Assembly (NCBI RefSeq): GCF_000013385.1
Contig: NC_007760.1
Location: 2,233,001-2,297,000 of the forward strand
DNA length: 64,000 nt
Direction: 5' to 3'
DNA from: Anaeromyxobacter dehalogenans 2CP-C
GTDB taxonomy: Bacteria; Myxococcota; Myxococcia; Myxococcales; Anaeromyxobacteraceae
Under the pieces are notes generated by a model. The model saw only the letters and a program-made list of their open reading frames with translations, ran no database searches and was not told where the DNA came from. Position numbers and translations under genes: made by a program. This document shows positions 1-7,879 of the stretch, one piece after another (within the stretch, counting starts at the first letter, position 1; each line of letters begins with the position of its first letter).

Positions 1-38
1 TCGTCCACGACGAGGATGCGGGCCGGGGTGCTGTTCAT
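1..38 (-). CDS. Response regulator, N-terminal 12 codons only (cut by window edge)
   Basis: Reading leftward from an ATG at 38 the translation is MNSTPARILVVD, followed by the first two bases of what would be another Asp codon. This is the typical first beta strand and acidic pocket of a CheY-like receiver domain. The ATG overlaps the TGA of the upstream kinase gene (ATGA), so the two are almost certainly translated together as a two-component pair. The output domain lies outside the window and cannot be named. Confidence 0.75.
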   Translation of the reverse strand, partial: MNSTPARILVVD

Positions 39-1408
39 GCGGCGTGCTCCGGGGCGCGCTGGGGCCGCGCCTGCTGCAGCGTCACGGTGAAGGTGGTGCC
101 GCCCTCGGGCGGGCAGCGGTAGCCGATGTGGCCCCCGTGCTCCGCCACGATGCGCGCGGAGATGGCGAGCCCGAGCCCGTTCCCCTCGCGCTTGGTCGTG
201 AAGAACGGCTTGAAGATCTGGGCGCGGAGGTCGGCCGGGATGCCCGGGCCGGTGTCCTCCACCTCGACGCTCACGGTGCCGTCGCCCACGCGGGAGCGGA
301 CGGTCAGGACCCCGCCGCGACGGGTGGCGATCATCGCCTGGCAGGCGTTCAGGCAGATGTTGAGGAACACCTGCTCGAGCTGGGACGGGTCGGCCAGCAC
401 CGCCGGGAGCCCGGGCGAGAGCTCGGGGACCAGCTCGATGGTGCCGTCGCGCGACTGCTGGCGGATGAGGAACAGCACCTTCTCCAGCGTCGCGTTCACG
501 TCGGTGGAGCGGAGCTTCGCCTTGGCCGGCCGGGCGAAGCTGAGCAGGCTCTCCATCGTGTGCGTGAGCCGCCGCACCTGGTGCTGCATCTCGGTGACGA
601 TGTCGGAGTGGCGCGCGTCGGCGGAGAAGTCCTCGGCGAGCAGCTCCAGCGCGCCGGACAGACCGGCCAGCGGGTTCTTGATCTCGTGCGCCAGCCCGGT
701 GGCGATCTCGCCCACCGCCGCGAAGCGGTCGGCCCGCACCATGCGCTCGCGGTAGAACGCCTCCAGCTCGGCCTGGCTGCGCCGCAGCGCCGCCAGCGTC
801 GCGTCGAACCCGCGCGCCGCCACGCCCAGCTCGTCCGGGCGCCCCTCGTCGGCGCGCACCGTCAGCTCGCCCGACTCGGCGCGGCGCATCACCCCCACCA
901 GCCGCTGCAGCGGGCTGACCGCCTCGCGGCCCAGGAGCCACAGCAGGATGGCGAGGAGGCAGACGAACGCCGCCGCGGCCGAGAGCGAGAGCGTCTTGGC
1001 GAGCTGCGCCTGCGCCTCGAGCACCGGCTCGCGGGTGAAGCGCAGGTCGAGCCAGCCGTTCACGTGGCTCTGCGTGCCGTGGCAGCGCGCGCAGGACTCC
1101 GCGTTCACGATGGGCTGGAGCACCGCGTACTCGGCGTCGTTGCCGCCCGGCCCCACCACCACGGTGGTGCCCTCCACCCGGTTCACCTCGGACCACGGCA
1201 CGCGGCCGAGCAGCGCCGGGCTGGTGGAGATGGAGATGTAGCCGTTCGGCGCGATCAGGCTGGCCGAGAGGAGGTCGCTGCGGTGGGCCACCAGCGCCTC
1301 CAGCAGCGTGGTCACCTCGCGCGGCTTCCCCGAGAGCATCACGTTCGACACGCCCGAGGAGACCATGGTCGCGAACAGCTCGGCCCGGTCCTGCCGGCCG
1401 CTCTCCAT
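35..1408 (-). CDS. Haem-binding sensor histidine kinase (membrane anchor 1 out of frame)
   Basis: Sensor kinase of 457 residues from this ATG. It shows an extracytoplasmic sensor region with one c-type haem motif, CARCH at 106-110, a transmembrane helix near 139-160, a HAMP segment, a HisKA phospho-acceptor (HEIKNPL, around 241), and an ATPase domain with an N box (NICLNAC), DTGPGIP and GNGLGLAI. It probably autophosphorylates in response to haem redox or ligand state and passes phosphate to the regulator that starts at 38. As written the protein lacks the first transmembrane helix needed to export the haem domain. A suitable helix is encoded directly upstream in another frame (1410-1544), so this is probably a frameshifted gene or a sequencing indel. 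The kinase identity is certain; the true start is doubtful. Confidence 0.88.
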   Translation of the reverse strand: MESGRQDRAELFATMVSSGVSNVMLSGKPREVTTLLEALVAHRSDLLSASLIAPNGYISISTSPALLGRVPWSEVNRVEGTTVVVGPGGNDAEYAVLQPIVNAESCARCHGTQSHVNGWLDLRFTREPVLEAQAQLAKTLSLSAAAAFVCLLAILLWLLGREAVSPLQRLVGVMRRAESGELTVRADEGRPDELGVAARGFDATLAALRRSQAELEAFYRERMVRADRFAAVGEIATGLAHEIKNPLAGLSGALELLAEDFSADARHSDIVTEMQHQVRRLTHTMESLLSFARPAKAKLRSTDVNATLEKVLFLIRQQSRDGTIELVPELSPGLPAVLADPSQLEQVFLNICLNACQAMIATRRGGVLTVRSRVGDGTVSVEVEDTGPGIPADLRAQIFKPFFTTKREGNGLGLAISARIVAEHGGHIGYRCPPEGGTTFTVTLQQARPQRAPEHAA

Positions 1409-1409
1409 T

Positions 1410-1544
1410 GTCCGCGCCGTAAAAGTGCACGGCGGCCGCCACCATCGCGGAGAGCGTCACCGCGAACAGCAGCGCCGTCGGCACCAGCACGCGCGCGCGC
1501 ATGCTGGAGTCCAGGCTCCGGTAGCTGCGCTCGAGGAGGTTCAT
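1410..1544 (-). pseudogene. N-terminal anchor of the haem kinase, displaced by a +1 frameshift
   Basis: From the ATG at 1544, 45 codons encode a short basic N-terminus and a hydrophobic helix (VLVPTALLFAVTLSAMVAAA), ending in GAD just before the kinase ATG at 1408. One extra base at 1409 separates the two frames; removing it would give an uninterrupted protein of about 502 residues with the expected anchor - sensor - anchor - HAMP layout. I see no strong Shine-Dalgarno before 1544; Met15 is an alternative start. Whether this is a real mutation, a programmed shift or a sequence error cannot be told from one sequence. Confidence 0.6.
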
Positions 1545-1587
1545 GCGGTCGGCCCGTGGGACAACGCGCGCCAATATCTCAGGAATT

Positions 1588-1608
1588 CCGGGCCTGGGGA
1601 AGGCCCGG
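1588..1608 (-). terminator. Hairpin after hemA
   Basis: A perfect 7-bp stem (CCGGGCC / GGCCCGG) with a 7-base loop lies 9 bases past the hemA stop codon. It is followed by AATTCC rather than a clear U-run, so it may be a weak intrinsic terminator or an RNA-stabilising end between hemA and the kinase. Confidence 0.45.
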
Positions 1609-1616
1609 ACCCCGGG

Positions 1617-2885
1617 CTACGCGGCGTCTCCCCGGGCGGCCGGCGCCGCGGACAGGTCGAAGATCTGCACCGCCGCCGCGACCAGCGGGTCGTTGGCCCC
1701 GCCGTCGCACACCGCCTGGCGGAGGCGCGTGCTGGGGGCGTGCAGGATCTTGGAGACGATCGAGCCCGCCATGGCGTCGAGCCGCTTCGCGAGCTCCGGA
1801 TCCTCGCCGAGGCGGCGGAGCGTGCGCTCGACCTCCTCGCGCGCGATCGCGCTGGCGCGGCTGCGCATCTCCTGGATGAGCGGGGCGGCGCGGCGCTCGG
1901 CCTCGGCGCGCGCGAACTTCTGCACCTCCTCGTCGGCGATCCGCTCGGCGTGCTGGGCCGCCTGGGCGCGCTCGGCCATGGCGGCCTTCATCACGCGGTC
2001 GAGGTCGTCCACGTCGCACAGGTACACGTCGGGGAGCGCCCCGGTCTCGGCGGGGATGGCGCGCGGGACGGCCAGGTCCACCATGACGATCCGCTTGCGG
2101 CGGGCGTGCAGGATGCGCTGCATGACCGCCGGGGCCAGCGCCGCGGGGGCGGCCGGCGCGGCGGACACCACCACGTCGGCGCGCAGCAGCTCCTGCTCCA
2201 GCGCGTCCAGCGGCCGGGCCTCGCCGCCCACCTCGGCGGCCAGCGCCTCGGCGTTCGCGAGCGTGCGGTTCAGCACCACCACCGAGGCGCGCTCGTCGCG
2301 CATGTGCTGGGCGGTGAGGCGGGCCATCTCGCCCGCGCCGATCACCGCCACGCGGCGGCCCGCGAGCGGGCCCAGCACCTTGCTGGCGAGCGCGGCCGCG
2401 GCGTTGCCCCAGGACACGCCGGCGCGGCCCACCGCGGTCTCGGTGCGGACGCGCTTCGCGGCGGCGAGCGCGCGGGAGAGGACGGAGGCGAGCTCCTTGC
2501 CCGCGGCGCCCGCCTCGGCGGCGCGGTGGAACGCGTCCTTCACCTGGCCGAGGATCTGCGGCTCGCCCAGGATGGCGGACTCGAGGCTGGAGGCGACGCG
2601 GACGAGGTGCCGGAACGCCTCCTCGCCCTGCAGCTCGAACAGCGGGAGCGAGCGGCCGGCGCGCGCCTCCAGCGCGTGACGCAGCGACAGCTCCGCGGCG
2701 GCGGGGCAGCGCGCGGCGGCGAAGATCTCCACGCGGTAGCAGGTGGAGACGATCGCGACCTCGTCCACCCCGTCGAGCGCCTGGAAGGCGGTGAGCGCGT
2801 CCAGCAGTTCCTCCGATGGCAGCGCGAGGACCTCGCGGTCTGCGACCGTGGCGCCCTTCTGGTTCAGCCCGACTGCGACGAGCAC
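1617..2885 (-). CDS. hemA: Glutamyl-tRNA reductase
   Basis: Catalyses NADPH-dependent reduction of glutamyl-tRNA to glutamate-1-semialdehyde, the first committed step of C5-pathway haem synthesis, in the cytoplasm. The 422-residue length fits the family. The GTG start at 2885 is chosen because AAGGAG lies six bases upstream and the product opens [11 protein letters not shown] like family members. Visible features are the catalytic Cys49 in STCYR (the usual STCNR has Asn where this has Tyr), the [13 protein letters not shown] substrate loop, the NADP site [10 protein letters not shown] and the C-terminal dimerisation helices. No other haem gene adjoins it, though hemF is about 18 kb away. Demand for haem should be high given the many c-type cytochromes around it. 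Confidence 0.96.
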
Positions 2886-3443
2886 GAGGCGCTCCTTTCG
2901 GGAACGGGCGGCATGCGAGCAAGCGCCGTGCCCCGTGGGAACGTGCGAGATTTCAGCGGGGTAGCGGCGCGGACCGCGCAAGGGTTGCGCCGGATCAGGG
3001 GCATGGGTCCCCGCCGGCGAAAGCGCTGCGGGCCCGCGCGGAGCCCGGGGGATCCCTCGAACCTGCGCGCAAGGTCGCAGGGTTAGCTCCTCCAGCGGAG
3101 CGCTCCGCGCCCCCCGGTCGCACTGCCTCCCCAGGTCCGCATTCGTCCCGCCATCGGAGGTGCGCCGTTCCCGGCGCGGCGGCGCCCCCGGGGACCCGGC
3201 CCGCGCGCCGGCGCACATCGGGAATCCGCCCGCCGCCGGCTCCGGTGTCCGCGCCCGCGGCGCCCCGGTCGCCGCGGCGCTCCGCCCCCGGCGCCCGCGC
3301 CCGCCCGGCCCCGGCCTCGCGACGCCGCCGGCTCCGGCGCCGCGCCGGTCCCCGCCCCGGAATCTTTCCCGCGCGGCTCGGTCATCGTCCCAATTTCTTC
3401 GCCGCGCGATTGGCGAGACATTGCCAATCGAAAGGAGCCAATC
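2886..3443. other. Divergent intergenic region between hemA and the small membrane genes
   Basis: About 560 bases with no convincing gene. Open frames here are low-complexity Arg/Ala/Pro/Gly runs typical of GC-rich noncoding DNA. It must hold the hemA promoter (leftward) and the promoter of the two small membrane proteins (rightward). The only distinct structure is the inverted repeat near its right end. Confidence 0.6.
3408..3429. promoter_or_regulatory. Inverted repeat upstream of the tandem small membrane genes
   Basis: GATTGGC and GCCAATC form perfect 7-bp arms separated by 8 bases, ending one base before an AAAGGAG ribosome-binding site and 14 bases before the ATG. It could be a repressor operator or a 5'-leader hairpin that controls ribosome access. 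No matching copy was noticed elsewhere in the window. Confidence 0.4.
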
Positions 3444-3872
3444 ATGGCCAACACGTTCAAGGGCGGCAGCGCGGTGCAGAGCGGTTACTACCTCAACCTC
3501 TCCCGGTGGGCGATCGAGCCGGTCGCGAAGGACGGCGAGCGCCTCCCGCAGGGCAAGGGCGAGTGGCGGCGGATCCCGGTGGCGCTGGCGCTGGTCCTCA
3601 CCCCGGTGCTCGGCGCGACGTTCCTGATGTTCATGCCGGTCATCGGCTTCGTGCTGCTGGCGCAGGCGGTGGCGATGCGCGCGGTCCGCACCTTCCGCGG
3701 CCCCGCCGAGGAGCTGGCCGCGACCATGAGCCCCGGCTGGCAGCCCGGAGAGGCGCACTTCACCGGCAAGTCCACCGAGAACGGGGGCGTCGAGGAGAAG
3801 GGGCCCACGGCCGGCGACGAGAAGCTCGAGGCGCTCGAGAAGGAGATCGAGGCGAAGCGGCGCCAGAGCTGA
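3444..3872 (+). CDS. Small membrane protein of unknown function, paralog 1
   Basis: 142 residues, no recognised family. The order is a polar N-terminus with [14 protein letters not shown], a strongly hydrophobic stretch at about 45-77 long enough for one long or two short membrane spans (containing [10 protein letters not shown]), the motif [13 protein letters not shown] at 97-109, and a charged C-terminal helix rich in Glu and Lys. An AAAGGAG ribosome site sits just upstream. The next gene encodes a clear paralog with the same layout, so the pair arose by tandem duplication and is probably one transcription unit closed by the terminator after it. The WAxE segment and the PGEAHFTGK motif are candidates for functional sites; no role can be inferred. 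Confidence 0.85.
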   Translation: MANTFKGGSAVQSGYYLNLSRWAIEPVAKDGERLPQGKGEWRRIPVALALVLTPVLGATFLMFMPVIGFVLLAQAVAMRAVRTFRGPAEELAATMSPGWQPGEAHFTGKSTENGGVEEKGPTAGDEKLEALEKEIEAKRRQS

Positions 3873-3928
3873 GCGGCGCGGTCCACCGCGGTCCCACGGT
3901 CGGCGGAGCGGCACGGAAGGAGACGGTC

Positions 3929-4348
3929 ATGGCCAAGTACACGGGCGGAGCGAACGTGAAGGGCGGCTACTACTGGAACCCGAAGGCGTGGGCGGTCGAG
4001 GTGGTCCCGTCGGAGGGCGGGCGCCTCCCTGGCAGCGGCGCGCGGTTCGTGAAGGTGCCGTTCCCGCTGCTCCTGGTGATCGTGCCGGTGCTCGGGGCGC
4101 TGTTCCTGATGTTCATGCCGGTGATCGGGTTCGCGCTGCTGGTCCACGCGGTGGTGAAGAAGGTCACCGGCGGCGTGAAGGAGGGCGCGGCCGACCTCGC
4201 CGCCACGGTCCACCCCGGGTGGCGGCCGGGCGAGGCGCACTTCACCGGCAAGCCCGGTGAGGAGGAGGAGAAGGCGCCGGGCGCCGCGCCGACGAAGGAG
4301 CTGAAGGCGCTCGAGGACGAGATCGCCCGCAAGCGCGGCGACGAGTAG
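3929..4348 (+). CDS. Small membrane protein of unknown function, paralog 2
   Basis: 139 residues, clearly homologous to its upstream neighbour: matching N-terminus (GYYWNPKAWAVEVV), hydrophobic core at about 44-76 including [23 protein letters not shown] at 96-108 and a Glu/Lys-rich C-terminal helix. The ATG is preceded by GGAAGGAGACGGTC, a good ribosome site. The gap between the paralogs is 56 bases and a strong terminator follows, so they are likely co-transcribed. The most conserved parts are the second half of the hydrophobic segment and the PGEAHFTGK motif, which would face the same side of the membrane in both. Function unknown. Confidence 0.85.
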   Translation: MAKYTGGANVKGGYYWNPKAWAVEVVPSEGGRLPGSGARFVKVPFPLLLVIVPVLGALFLMFMPVIGFALLVHAVVKKVTGGVKEGAADLAATVHPGWRPGEAHFTGKPGEEEEKAPGAAPTKELKALEDEIARKRGDE

Positions 4349-4680
4349 CGGCGGCGGGGCGAGGACCGGGGCCGGCGGCGAATGCCGCCGGCCTCTTCCT
4401 TTGGGAGTGTGGGTCGGGTGGGGCCATTCCCCCACGCGTCCCAACGGATGGGTGAACCCACCCAGCACCGCGGGTGCGCCGGCGACGCAACCCGTCGTTC
4501 TCACGGGGATCGGGCCCTGCTCGAGGGAGGGCCGGTGCGGGCACGGCACGTGCTACCTCCCGGGGCTGGAGAACGGCGGCACTCTGGGAGGGGGGCTGCG
4601 GTTCTTCACCTGATGCGGGCAGCTTCCGGTGGGGGCCGGCGGCTGCGCCGCATCTCTTTCTTTCGCGGCCCCCGGGCGCG
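4349..4680. other. Convergent intergenic region
   Basis: 332 bases between the plus-strand membrane pair and the minus-strand response regulator. It holds the terminator of the former and, near 4625-4675, G/C-rich complementary tracts (GGGGGCC with GGCCCCC, enclosing GCGGC/GCCGC) that could fold as the terminator of the leftward operon. A 70-codon frame across the middle has no ribosome site or recognisable product and was not called. Confidence 0.5.
4371..4402 (+). terminator. Intrinsic terminator of the paralog pair
   Basis: A perfect 9-bp stem GCCGGCGGC / GCCGCCGGC with a GAAT loop is followed by the pyrimidine tract CTCTTCCTTT. It lies 22 bases after the second paralog's stop codon. Confidence 0.8.
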
Positions 4681-5337
4681 CTACTCGTCCACCCGGATCA
4701 CGCCCTTGCGGATCGCGAAGCGGACGAGCTCGGTGCGGTTGTGCACGCCGAGCTTCTCCATCACGTGCTCGCGGTGGCTCATGGCGGTCTTCACGCTGAT
4801 GCCGAGCACGTCCGCCACCTCCTTGTTGCTCCGCCCCTCCGCGACCAGCTTCAGCACCTGCTTCTCGCGGTCGGTGAGCGACTCGTAGGGATCCGCCTCC
4901 CCCGGCGCCGCCGGGCCGGCCTCCTCCATGGCGGTGCGGGCGACCTCCGGGTCGAGCACCAGGCCGCCCCGGTGGACCGCGCGGATGGCGTTCGCGAGCT
5001 CGGCGCCGGCGGACTTCTTGAGCACGTAGCCGGACACGCCGGCCTTGAGCAGGCGCCTGACGTACTCGCGATCCTCGTACTGCGACAGGATCAGGATGCG
5101 CGCGCGCCGCCCCAGCTTCTTCAGCTGCAGGCTGGTCTCGATGCCGCCCAGCCCGGGCATGGCGATGTCCATCAGCACCACGTCCGGATCGAGCCGCTCC
5201 ACCTGCTCCAGCGCCTGCATGCCGTCGGCGGCCTCGCCGGCCACCTCGATGTCGGGCTGGAGCTGGAGCAGCGCGCGCACGCCCTCGCGCAGGATCGCGT
5301 GGTCGTCCACGATGAGTACCCGGATCTTGTCGCTCAC
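4681..5337 (-). CDS. LuxR/NarL-type response regulator
   Basis: 218-residue DNA-binding response regulator. The receiver domain (about 5-120) has the acidic pair at 11-12, phospho-acceptor Asp57 in VVLMDIAMPG and the conserved Lys in YVLKKSA. A LuxR-type helix-turn-helix follows (LTDREKQVLKLVAEG, NKEVADVLGISVKTAMSHR). The GTG start overlaps the TGA of the upstream kinase gene (GTGA), so the partner is that NarX-like kinase. As the last gene of the operon it probably controls transcription of genes for anaerobic or cytochrome-based respiration, possibly its own operon. The target genes cannot be identified from the window. Confidence 0.95.
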   Translation of the reverse strand: MSDKIRVLIVDDHAILREGVRALLQLQPDIEVAGEAADGMQALEQVERLDPDVVLMDIAMPGLGGIETSLQLKKLGRRARILILSQYEDREYVRRLLKAGVSGYVLKKSAGAELANAIRAVHRGGLVLDPEVARTAMEEAGPAAPGEADPYESLTDREKQVLKLVAEGRSNKEVADVLGISVKTAMSHREHVMEKLGVHNRTELVRFAIRKGVIRVDE

Positions 5338-7310
5338 GTCGCCCTCCCCTCCCCGTCCGCGCCCGGCTCGGTCGTCGCGCGCGGCACCGGGATGCGCACC
5401 TCGACGCGGGTGCCCTTGCCCGGCGCCGACTCCACGGTCGCGTCGCCGCCCAGGATCTCGGCGCGCTCGCGGATGCCCATCAGCCCCCACGACCGCCGCC
5501 CCTCGCGCCGCGCGACCGCCTCCGGGTCGAAGCCCGTGCCGTCGTCCTCGATGTCGATGCGGAACACGTCGTCCTCGAGCGCCACCTCCACCAGCACCGC
5601 GGTGGCCTGAGAGTGGCGGGCGATGTTGCTCATCGCCTCCTGGCAGATGCGGAACAGCGCCGTCTCCATCTCGGGCGGCAGCCGCCGGTCCAGCTCCCCG
5701 AACTCGCAGCGCACCGAGATGCCGCGCGTGCCGAGCTGGCGCTCCGCGTACCAGCGGATCGCCGACAGCAGCCCGAGGTCGTCGAGCACCGACGGGCGGA
5801 GGTCCAGGATGATGCGGTGCACGTCCTCGAGCGTGCGCACCGCCACCGCCTTCACCTCGTCGAGGCGCGGCGCCTTCCCTCCGCGCAGCGCGTCCTGGGC
5901 CGCCTCCAGCCCCATGGCCAGCACCGCCAGGCTCTGGCTGGTCTCGTCGTGCAGCTCGCGGGCGATGCGCTTGCGCTCGTCCTCCTGCGCCGAGATCAGC
6001 TTGCGGAGCAGCTGCGCGCGGGCCTCCTCGCGCGCGGCGAGCTGGGCGTAGGCCTCGTTGAGCGCGTGGGTGCGCTCCTCGACCCGCTGCTCCAGCTCGG
6101 CGTTCACCCGGGCCACGTCGTCGAGCAGGCGCCGGAGCGCGAGGCGCATGCGGTCGAGCGACCGCCCCAGGCGCCCGACCTCGTCGGTGCCGAGGTCGGG
6201 GATGGGCCAGTCCAGCTCCCCGCCGGCGATGCGCTCCGCCTCGCCGGTGAGCACGCCGATGGGCCGGGTCACGCTGCGCGCCGCGCCCCAGGCGAACGCC
6301 GCCGCGACGCCCACGTGCGCCGCCAGGCCCGCCGCCACCAGCCACCAGGGCACGTCGCCCTCGGTCGGCAGCGCCTCGGAGGTGCGCTGCCGCACCACCA
6401 CGCCCCAGGGCGCCGCGGCGAGCGGCGCGAAGACCATCAGCTCGGAGGGCGCCGCCGCCTTCACGCCCCACTCGCCGTGGCACCCGTCGCAGCGCGCCGC
6501 CTGGGCGCGCTTGTCCTTCACCAGCTCGCCCAGGTGCGCCCGGCACTCGGTGCGCCCCCCGACCCGGGACGGCACGGTGCTCGCGATGATCGTGCCGCCC
6601 GCGTCGATCAGCTCGGCGAAGCCGCTCTCGCCGCGGCGCAGGTGCTGCAGCACGCGATCGAAGCCGCGCCGCGACGGGTCGAACGTGCCGCCGGCGATCC
6701 CGATGATCTGGTTCTGCCAGCTCCGCACCGGCACGAGCTCGTGCACCACCCGCCCGCGCGCGCCCTGGAGCACGCCGGAGAGGCGCGGCAGCCCGGTGCG
6801 CAGCACCTCGTCCACCACCGCGAGGTCGTCGGGCGGCGCCGCCGAGCGCGGACCGCCCGGCGCCTCCGCGAGCACGTTGCGCTCGGCGTCCAGCAGGTAG
6901 ACGCCCTCTCGATGGCGGAACTGGTGGTACGCGTCGGTCACCACGCGCCGCTCGTCCTCGAGGTCCGCGTTGCCCATGGTCTGGGCCACGCCGGAGGCGA
7001 GCCGCTGCAGCACCTCGAGGTCCTCGGTCAGGACGCCGTCGAAGTGGGTCGCCGCCATCGCCGCGGCGGACGTGCGGCCCTGCACCAGCCGCTCGTCGAG
7101 GTTGCGCGCCCAGTGGATCCCCGTCGCGCCCATGATCACGAGCGGGATGGCGATGCCGGTCGCCATCAGGAGGTAGACGCGCCGGCGGATGCCGCCCGGC
7201 ATGGCCGGGTGCGGCGCGGTCCCGGGCGCGGGAGCGCGCTCCGGGGGCGGGGCCGCCGGCGGCGCGGGCGGCGGCGTCGCGGGCACGCCTTCGTCGTGCG
7301 CGGGCCTCAT
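5334..7310 (-). CDS. NarX/NarL-family sensor kinase with c-type haem motif
   Basis: 658 residues. A Pro/Ala-rich cytoplasmic head (1-40) is followed by a membrane helix at about 44-63. A large extracytoplasmic sensor (about 65-305), probably a dCACHE/PAS-like fold, carries CDGCH at 274-278. Then come a second helix at about 308-333, a HAMP domain, a coiled coil, the HisKA_3 site (RIARELHDETSQSL) and an ATPase domain (NIARHSQA, DDGTGFD, GLMGIRERA). The haem should sit outside the membrane, so the kinase probably senses redox state or a gaseous ligand. Both flanking gene borders are 4-base stop/start overlaps, tying it to the membrane protein before it and the LuxR-type regulator after it. Confidence 0.95.
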   Translation of the reverse strand: MRPAHDEGVPATPPPAPPAAPPPERAPAPGTAPHPAMPGGIRRRVYLLMATGIAIPLVIMGATGIHWARNLDERLVQGRTSAAAMAATHFDGVLTEDLEVLQRLASGVAQTMGNADLEDERRVVTDAYHQFRHREGVYLLDAERNVLAEAPGGPRSAAPPDDLAVVDEVLRTGLPRLSGVLQGARGRVVHELVPVRSWQNQIIGIAGGTFDPSRRGFDRVLQHLRRGESGFAELIDAGGTIIASTVPSRVGGRTECRAHLGELVKDKRAQAARCDGCHGEWGVKAAAPSELMVFAPLAAAPWGVVVRQRTSEALPTEGDVPWWLVAAGLAAHVGVAAAFAWGAARSVTRPIGVLTGEAERIAGGELDWPIPDLGTDEVGRLGRSLDRMRLALRRLLDDVARVNAELEQRVEERTHALNEAYAQLAAREEARAQLLRKLISAQEDERKRIARELHDETSQSLAVLAMGLEAAQDALRGGKAPRLDEVKAVAVRTLEDVHRIILDLRPSVLDDLGLLSAIRWYAERQLGTRGISVRCEFGELDRRLPPEMETALFRICQEAMSNIARHSQATAVLVEVALEDDVFRIDIEDDGTGFDPEAVARREGRRSWGLMGIRERAEILGGDATVESAPGKGTRVEVRIPVPRATTEPGADGEGRAT

Positions 7311-7879
7311 CGGCCGCCCCCGGGGTGCGTGCTGTGGGCCATGTGGTAGAGCTCGTCGAGATCGCCGCGCGTGCGGAGCAGCACCGTCCGGCCGCGCTGC
7401 TCCCAGGCCAGCTCCTGCCAGGGCTGGCCCGCCACCAGCACCGCGGAGAGCGTCGCCGGGTACGGGCCCACCGTGGTCCGCTGGACGCGCAGGACGTTGC
7501 GATCGGCGAGCAGCGGCGCGGCGATCTCGGCGCCCTCGGCGGTGGACTGCAGGATCTGGACGGCCGGCGCGCCGGTGCGATCGACGATGGTGACGGCCGC
7601 GGAGCCGCGGCGCCCGCCGGCGAGCCGGATCTCCGAGGGCGGCCAGGCGAGGCGCTGCGGGAAGTAGCCGGGCAGCATCAGCATGGCGCCGAGCCGGCGC
7701 TCGGCCTCCTGCACGCTGCCGGCGTGGCGCACCGCGCTGCCCTCGCCGGCGATCCACCCGGGCAGCGCCCCGAGGGCGGCGATCACCAGCGCGGAGGTCG
7801 CGGCCACCCACACCAGCGCCGCGAGCATCCGCGCGAGCTCGAGCCCCGCCTCGCGCGCGCGCGTCACGCCCACGGTCAT
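7307..7879 (-). CDS. Membrane-anchored protein, DUF4367-like extracytoplasmic domain
   Basis: 190 residues. One N-terminal membrane helix (about 17-42) is followed by a soluble domain outside the membrane. The domain contains LPGYFPQRLAWPPSEI and closes with a segment resembling the end of DUF4367 domains (DLDELYHMAHS), a fold often attached to anti-sigma factors. The family match is from motif memory only. The start and stop overlap the M56-like peptidase gene before it and the kinase gene after it (ATGA on both sides), so the protein is produced in step with them. A plausible role is a periplasmic sensor or substrate for the neighbouring protease; this is inference. Confidence 0.75.
   Translation of the reverse strand: MTVGVTRAREAGLELARMLAALVWVAATSALVIAALGALPGWIAGEGSAVRHAGSVQEAERRLGAMLMLPGYFPQRLAWPPSEIRLAGGRRGSAAVTIVDRTGAPAVQILQSTAEGAEIAAPLLADRNVLRVQRTTVGPYPATLSAVLVAGQPWQELAWEQRGRTVLLRTRGDLDELYHMAHSTHPGGGR

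Noticed and set aside
3411-3424. Sigma-54-like TGGC...TTGC before the first small membrane gene
   Set aside because: The GG-to-GC spacing is one base too short and the predicted start would fall at the ATG. It is better explained as part of the inverted repeat.
4401-4613. Possible 70-residue protein in the convergent gap
   Set aside because: No ribosome site, no recognisable motif, and it begins within the terminator's T-rich tail.
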